From: Treponema sp.
GTDB taxonomy: Bacteria > Spirochaetota > Spirochaetia > Treponematales > Breznakiellaceae
Assembly: GCA_031254385.1 (NCBI GenBank)
Contig: JAIRUO010000253.1
Coordinates: 1-10,858, forward strand
Direction of reading: 5' to 3'
DNA length: 10,858 nt
Position 1 is the first letter of the stretch, and every line of letters starts with the position of its first letter. The position numbers were made by a program, and so were the translations under genes. The notes beneath the pieces were generated by a model. The model had not been told where the DNA came from, did not search any database, and saw nothing but the letters and a program-made list of their open reading frames with translations. This document shows positions 7,540-10,858 of this stretch, in pieces.

Positions 7540-7568
7540 ACTATAGCAAAACAATAAAAAAGTGTCAA
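7540..7568 (-). promoter_or_regulatory. Sigma-70-type promoter for tRNA-Asn
   Basis: The -35 box TTGACA (7568-7563) is perfect, the spacer is 17 bases and T-rich, and the -10 box is TATAGT (7545-7540). The predicted start near 7533 lies about five bases before the mature tRNA 5' end, as expected for a strong stable-RNA promoter. Confidence 0.85.
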
Positions 7569-7599
7569 TGGGTACAAAATCAAGTTCCGCGGCGCGCAC

Positions 7600-7617
7600 G
7601 CCAACCTAAAGGTTGGC
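7600..7617. repeat. Perfect palindrome GCCAACC-TAAA-GGTTGGC
   Basis: A seven-pair perfect stem with loop TAAA, the same loop as the hairpin at 7258-7277. It has no T-run on either side. It sits in the 165-base gap between the tRNA-Asn gene and the end of the UroD-like gene, which otherwise holds only the tRNA promoter and a small CGCCC/GGGCG hairpin (7677-7690). Confidence 0.6.
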
Positions 7618-7693
7618 TACCATGATTGTTCTTTGTTGAAATTTTTCGCGCCGGAACAAGAAGCATTTATCATCTACGCCCTTTCGGGCGCAA

Positions 7694-8752
7694 TTATTTG
7701 TTCCCCTGCTGATTTTGTACCTCGACGAATGCTACGCATTCGGCGGCGGTTTCTGCCATGGCAAGGATGTTTTCTGGGGAAACATTGGGCAGTATTGATT
7801 CGTGGCTGGGAGAAATGATGAAATTCGGGCCAAAAAGCTTCTTTAGCCGCCTTACTTCTGCCCTTACATCGGAGGGGGTGCCAAAGGGGAGGATGCGCTG
7901 GGTGTCTACGCCGCCAAGAAACACGATTTTATTGCTGTATTTGCGGGCAAGGGATTCGGCATCCATGTCTTTGGCCATGGCCTGAATGGGATGCAGCACT
8001 TCAACCCCGGCGTCAATTAGGCGAGGTATGACCCGGTCAATGGCGCCGCAGGAATGAAGCGCCACCTTGTAGCCGTGGCGATGAGCCTGATCGGTAAATT
8101 CACGGAAATAGGGCATGACAAAACGGTCAAAATGCTCAGGGGAAATCAGAAGATCAAGCTGGCTCCCAAAGTCATTGCCAAAGAAGAAAGCGTCGATTTT
8201 GTTTCCGGCCAGGGTAAAGAGCTTTTCGTTGAGGTCAAGATAGAAATCCACAATATGGCGGGTAACTGCATCTACAATAGCAGGATCAGTGTGCATTTTG
8301 ACAAAATAGTTCTCCATGCCAAAAAAATCACAGGCATTGTGGAAAAAACAGCTCCAGGAACCGCTTAGTACCGCCTGCCCTGCAGCAACGGTCTTGTCAA
8401 TTTCTTCCAGAGTACCGGTAAAGTCAATATAGGCCGGATCAGGCCAATGAAAGGCTTCGACTTCGGCAATATCCTCTGTTTCCGCGAAAACCCCGGCCTC
8501 GCTTAACGAAGTCCGCTTTTTCCCGTTAAGGACATCGAACATGGGCTCTCCGGCCTTTGTCCAGATATTGCATTTTTCGGGCATTACCCATCTGCAATGA
8601 GCGCCAAGTTTTAGCCCAAGTTCAAAATCATTCTTTACATTGAAGTAAGCGTATAATTTTTCGATGCTTGCGGGATTGGGATCGCCATGCCAGAAACCGC
8701 AGGATAAAGAGCGGCCTTCAACAATGGCATGAAACTGCTCTTTGCCGGTCAT
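7694..8752 (-). CDS. Uroporphyrinogen decarboxylase-like (MtaA/CmuA-type) putative methyltransferase
   Basis: This 352-residue soluble protein matches the UroD/MtaA superfamily in length and layout. The segment ALHSCGAID (His233, Cys235) corresponds to the HxC metal-binding site of cobalamin-dependent methyltransferases such as MtaA. The C-terminal SPSHESILPNVSPENI is the typical end motif of UroD-like proteins, and His317 there stands where MtaA-type enzymes carry a third, cysteine ligand. It is more likely a methyltransferase-like enzyme than a haem-pathway decarboxylase; the methyl donor and acceptor cannot be told. No corrinoid-protein or activator gene is in the window. The ATG lies two bases after the apt stop and lacks a good ribosome site, so translation is probably coupled to apt. 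No strong terminator follows; a small CGCCC/GGGCG hairpin lies at 7677-7690. Confidence 0.82.
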   Translation of the reverse strand: MTGKEQFHAIVEGRSLSCGFWHGDPNPASIEKLYAYFNVKNDFELGLKLGAHCRWVMPEKCNIWTKAGEPMFDVLNGKKRTSLSEAGVFAETEDIAEVEAFHWPDPAYIDFTGTLEEIDKTVAAGQAVLSGSWSCFFHNACDFFGMENYFVKMHTDPAIVDAVTRHIVDFYLDLNEKLFTLAGNKIDAFFFGNDFGSQLDLLISPEHFDRFVMPYFREFTDQAHRHGYKVALHSCGAIDRVIPRLIDAGVEVLHPIQAMAKDMDAESLARKYSNKIVFLGGVDTQRILPFGTPSDVRAEVRRLKKLFGPNFIISPSHESILPNVSPENILAMAETAAECVAFVEVQNQQGNK

Positions 8753-8754
8753 TG

Positions 8755-9282
8755 CTACTCGCTGTGATAGTTTATAAGGGTCCGTACCGGAGTTGGCGCC
8801 AGAGTACTTTCGTAGTTGAGGAAGGGAAGACCAACAACCCCAAAAATTTCTGGAACTTCCGCGCCACAGGAAGTGATGAGCTCACGGGAGGCTTTGAGCG
8901 TTCCGCCTGTGGCAACCAGATCGTCCATTAACAATACCCGCTTGCCAGCCGGAACATCATCGGCATGGAGTTCAATTTCCGCTTCGGCGTATTCCAGGGA
9001 ATATTTCTTGCTTAGGGTTTTGCCGGGCAATTTTCCCTTCTTCCTAATCAGAATAAAAGGAATCTTCATGCGTTCCGCAAAAGGCGCGGCAAAGAGAAAA
9101 CCCCTGGCCTCAATTGCCGCCACCGCGTCAATTTGCTTGTCGCGGTAAATCTCTACCATAGAATCAATACAATACGAGAAGGCTGTGGGGTTTACCAATA
9201 TGCTGGTAATATCATAAAAAAGCACCCCTTTTTTGGGAAAATCAGGCACTTTTCTGACATAATCATCAAGATTAAGATCCAC
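8755..9282 (-). CDS. apt: Adenine phosphoribosyltransferase
   Basis: The enzyme converts adenine and PRPP to AMP and pyrophosphate in purine salvage, in the cytoplasm. Counting from the chosen start it has 175 residues, the normal APRT length. Key signs are the N-terminal VPDFPKKGVLFYDIT region typical of APRT, ARGF at 59-62, and the PRPP-binding segment VLLMDDLVATGGT at 116-128 with its paired aspartates. An upstream GTG at 9291 would extend it by three residues, but that codon lies inside the Shine-Dalgarno sequence GAGGTG (9294-9289). The GTG at 9282 has ideal six-base spacing from it, so I prefer that start. It follows the flavodoxin-like gene by a dozen bases and precedes the UroD-like gene by two, so the three are probably co-transcribed. 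Confidence 0.93.
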   Translation of the reverse strand: MDLNLDDYVRKVPDFPKKGVLFYDITSILVNPTAFSYCIDSMVEIYRDKQIDAVAAIEARGFLFAAPFAERMKIPFILIRKKGKLPGKTLSKKYSLEYAEAEIELHADDVPAGKRVLLMDDLVATGGTLKASRELITSCGAEVPEIFGVVGLPFLNYESTLAPTPVRTLINYHSE

Positions 9283-9294
9283 GTTTACCACCTC

Positions 9295-9693
9295 TTAAAG
9301 CTGTTTGCCCTGCATCACCTTGGCCGCCCATTCATGCGTTTTAGCGGAATTATCCTCTAACAGAGGCTCCGGAACGCAAAAAGCTTCTGAATCTTTTGCT
9401 ATTTTTGCCAAATATTGCACTGCCTTTTTGGATTTGGGCGAGAAAAACCCTATGCTGCGGTCGGCCAAATTAATGTGACCAAGAAGCTTTTCTATATGGT
9501 TAAAGGAAGGAGAATTTGGCTCTTCACAGCCAAAAAAAAGAACCTTGGCCGGGAGCAAATCCGTCCCTGCAAATGCAGAAGCTTCCTTTAATAATACTTT
9601 GTTGCCTTTGAGGCCGGCGGCAATATCCTTTGCCATTTCATTAACTTTTGGTGTGCCGTCAGTAACTATCAGCACTGTTTTTTTATTGCTCAC
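9295..9693 (-). CDS. Small flavodoxin-like fold protein of unknown function
   Basis: This 132-residue protein opens with a beta-strand and turn, TVLIVTDGTPKVNEMAKDI (residues 6-24). This resembles the phosphate-binding loop of flavodoxins but departs from the usual S/TxTGxT. A second strand VLFFGCEEPNSPSF (51-64) and a third, IGFFSP (81-86), fit an alternating alpha/beta fold. It has no signal peptide or membrane segment. FMN binding is possible but not shown; a diverged flavodoxin or quinone-reductase relative is the main alternative. The GTG start lacks a Shine-Dalgarno sequence and lies about four bases after the predicted transcription start, suggesting leaderless translation. It is the first gene of the apt/UroD-like operon. 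Confidence 0.7.
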   Translation of the reverse strand: MSNKKTVLIVTDGTPKVNEMAKDIAAGLKGNKVLLKEASAFAGTDLLPAKVLFFGCEEPNSPSFNHIEKLLGHINLADRSIGFFSPKSKKAVQYLAKIAKDSEAFCVPEPLLEDNSAKTHEWAAKVMQGKQL

Positions 9694-9701
9694 AATTAAA
9701 A

Positions 9702-9730
9702 AGTCTAGCCTTACTGTAAAAATATGTCAA
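9702..9730 (-). promoter_or_regulatory. Sigma-70-type promoter for the flavodoxin-like/apt/UroD-like operon
   Basis: A perfect -35 box TTGACA (9730-9725), a 17-base spacer and a -10 box TAGACT (9707-9702, four of six matches) are present. The predicted start at 9697-9694 falls at or just before the GTG at 9693, leaving almost no 5' leader. The element fits in the 61-base gap after the Na/Pi gene. Confidence 0.7.
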
Positions 9731-9754
9731 TCGCGGTCTCGCTCCGTTCGTCAG

Positions 9755-10858
9755 TCAGTCAGAATGGAGCTTTCGATGTGAAATATCCCTGCTAATTTTC
9801 GATAGTCCTTTTAGGGGAATAACATCCGTAATTTCAAAACAGTAGTCGCCTAGCTTTTCTATACGGCGGACCAGGTCGATAAAGAGCAGTTCGGTCTTGA
9901 CATCCTTACCCGCCTCAATGCGTTTGCGGCTTAGTTTTTGCAGCTTTTTGCGGTTTTTGTCGATGCTCTTCTCAAGATCAACTACACGGATGGCCTGCTC
10001 CGCCGCCTGGCGACCGCCCAAATGTTCCTCTAGCAGGCTAAGGAATTCTTCAACCTGGCCTACGTAGGGAATCAGCTCATCCATTTCCTTATCCTTAAAA
10101 ACATTGTTCTTTATTACGCTTTTTTCCAGCAGACGACTGATGCTGTAACATTCATCGCTCATTTCCTCAAGATTGCTGATGACGCGCAGGAAGTACGAGA
10201 CGCTGGCCTCGGATTGGGCTTTAAGCGGCATGCGGGAACATTCAATCAAAAAGCCGCTAAGGGCTTCCCGCATTTCATCAACGTAATCTTCTTTTTGCTG
10301 TAATTCCGCGCAGAGCGCAGCCGTATCTTCCGCATGGTTTATATCCGGCTCGCGCAAGCCGCGCAATACCGCGCTAAAGCGGGAGTACATGGACGAAACT
10401 ATACCTGCCATGTCGCGTATCTCTTTTTCCGCACGCAAAATATTCAGTTCCGGCGAACCTGTAATAGGGCCGGAAATATATGCAAATTTGTAATGTCCGG
10501 TTGCCTCTTCGGTCTTAGTATCACGAACCATAAACGAGACCAGTTTTGCAAACTGATTTACAAAGGGAAGGAACAAAACGGTATTCACTACGTTGTAAAT
10601 AGTATGGAGCATGGCAATATGCGTTGTTACCGCAATGTCGTGAACAGCACCTGTAACGGTTCCCGGCGTTACAATATCAACAAGCGCAAGCAAGGGCCGT
10701 AAAAACGGCAGCGCCCAGGCGGCCCCAATTACATTAAAGAGTATATGTACAAGGGCTGACCGCTTTGCTGCAGTTTTCGCGCCAATTGCGGCAAACGCCA
10801 CATCGATGGTAGTGCCTATATTCGCGCCAATGATAAAGCCGGCCGCCATCTCGTAGCC
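9755..10858 (-). CDS. Na/phosphate cotransporter-family protein with C-terminal PhoU-like domain (N-terminal part outside window)
   Basis: The frame is open to the right edge (three further codons precede the ATG at 10849), so the start lies outside. Counting from that ATG, residues 8-14 carry GANIGTT, the signature of the Na/Pi cotransporter repeat; only the second repeat is present here. Hydrophobic segments follow at about 33-62 and 73-108. From about 130 to the end lies a soluble helical region with alternating charged residues that resembles a PhoU domain, a common tail in bacterial NptA-type transporters. The intact protein would be expected at roughly 550-600 residues. It probably imports phosphate with sodium, with the tail perhaps sensing or gating. 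Family membership is clear; the substrate is inferred. Its stop codon falls in a short GTCA triplicate. Confidence 0.88.
   Translation of the reverse strand, partial: GYEMAAGFIIGANIGTTIDVAFAAIGAKTAAKRSALVHILFNVIGAAWALPFLRPLLALVDIVTPGTVTGAVHDIAVTTHIAMLHTIYNVVNTVLFLPFVNQFAKLVSFMVRDTKTEEATGHYKFAYISGPITGSPELNILRAEKEIRDMAGIVSSMYSRFSAVLRGLREPDINHAEDTAALCAELQQKEDYVDEMREALSGFLIECSRMPLKAQSEASVSYFLRVISNLEEMSDECYSISRLLEKSVIKNNVFKDKEMDELIPYVGQVEEFLSLLEEHLGGRQAAEQAIRVVDLEKSIDKNRKKLQKLSRKRIEAGKDVKTELLFIDLVRRIEKLGDYCFEITDVIPLKGLSKISRDISHRKLHSD

Noticed and set aside
7600..7617. Palindrome as terminator of the apt/UroD-like operon
   Set aside because: There is no T-run on the minus strand and it lies about 80 bases past the stop codon; kept only as a repeat.
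8054..8368. Rightward 104-codon open frame inside the UroD-like gene
   Set aside because: It lies wholly opposite a well-supported gene with clear family motifs and has no own family signature.
9750..9762. Triplicate of GTCA at the end of the Na/Pi gene
   Set aside because: It is too short to be more than a small slippage repeat; it contains the stop codon but shows no other role.
10334..10702. Rightward 122-codon open frame opposite the Na/Pi gene
   Set aside because: It is antisense to the GANIGTT/PhoU-tailed protein and shows no motif of its own.
1..10858. CRISPR array, insertion sequence, phage or toxin-antitoxin module
   Set aside because: I found no regularly spaced repeats, transposase or integrase motifs, or small paired genes of that kind.

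Overview
The window looks like a chromosomal segment from a spirochaete, most likely a Treponema-type bacterium. That placement is an inference from overall gene style: a very large hybrid kinase, a Cache-type chemoreceptor carrying a receiver domain, an adenine phosphoribosyltransferase, UroD-like and PhoU-tailed Na/Pi genes, and moderate base composition. No single marker fixes the species. I see no insertion sequence, integrase, CRISPR array, toxin or phage gene.

Left part (1-7164), signalling. A hybrid histidine kinase open at the left window edge has the order Cache-TM-HAMP-GAF-PAS-GAF-PAS-HisKA-HATPase-REC-REC. It runs rightward, and its last ten codons are antisense to the 3' end of a tRNA-Glu(CUC) gene. 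Next comes tRNA-Gln(CUG) with its own consensus promoter, both leftward, with a terminator-like hairpin between the two tRNAs. A rightward chemoreceptor (TM-sensor-TM-HAMP-MCP signalling domain) carries a complete receiver domain at its C-terminus. It converges, with a 24-base gap, on a leftward stand-alone Hpt phosphotransfer protein. The kinase has two receivers and no Hpt, the chemoreceptor has a receiver, and the only Hpt lies beside it. Together they could form a local phosphorelay that feeds kinase output into a chemoreceptor.

Middle (7165-7693), non-coding. This stretch holds several perfect hairpins, a set of four segments that can pair in mutually exclusive ways, a lone tRNA T-arm-like motif, and tRNA-Asn(GUU) with a consensus promoter and a hairpin behind it.

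Right part (7694-10858), all leftward. In transcription order these are the C-terminal part of a Na/phosphate cotransporter-family protein with a PhoU-like tail (cut by the right edge), a consensus promoter, a small flavodoxin-like protein whose GTG start almost touches the predicted transcription start, apt (adenine salvage), and a UroD/MtaA-family putative methyltransferase. The last three are tightly packed and probably one operon.

Three of the leftward units (tRNA-Gln, tRNA-Asn, the flavodoxin-like/apt/UroD-like operon) start from TTGACA-17 bp-TAnnnT promoters, so ordinary housekeeping sigma-factor use is likely. The most unusual points are the chemoreceptor-receiver fusion beside an orphan Hpt and a hybrid kinase, the kinase/tRNA-Glu overlap, and the hairpin cluster upstream of the Hpt gene.
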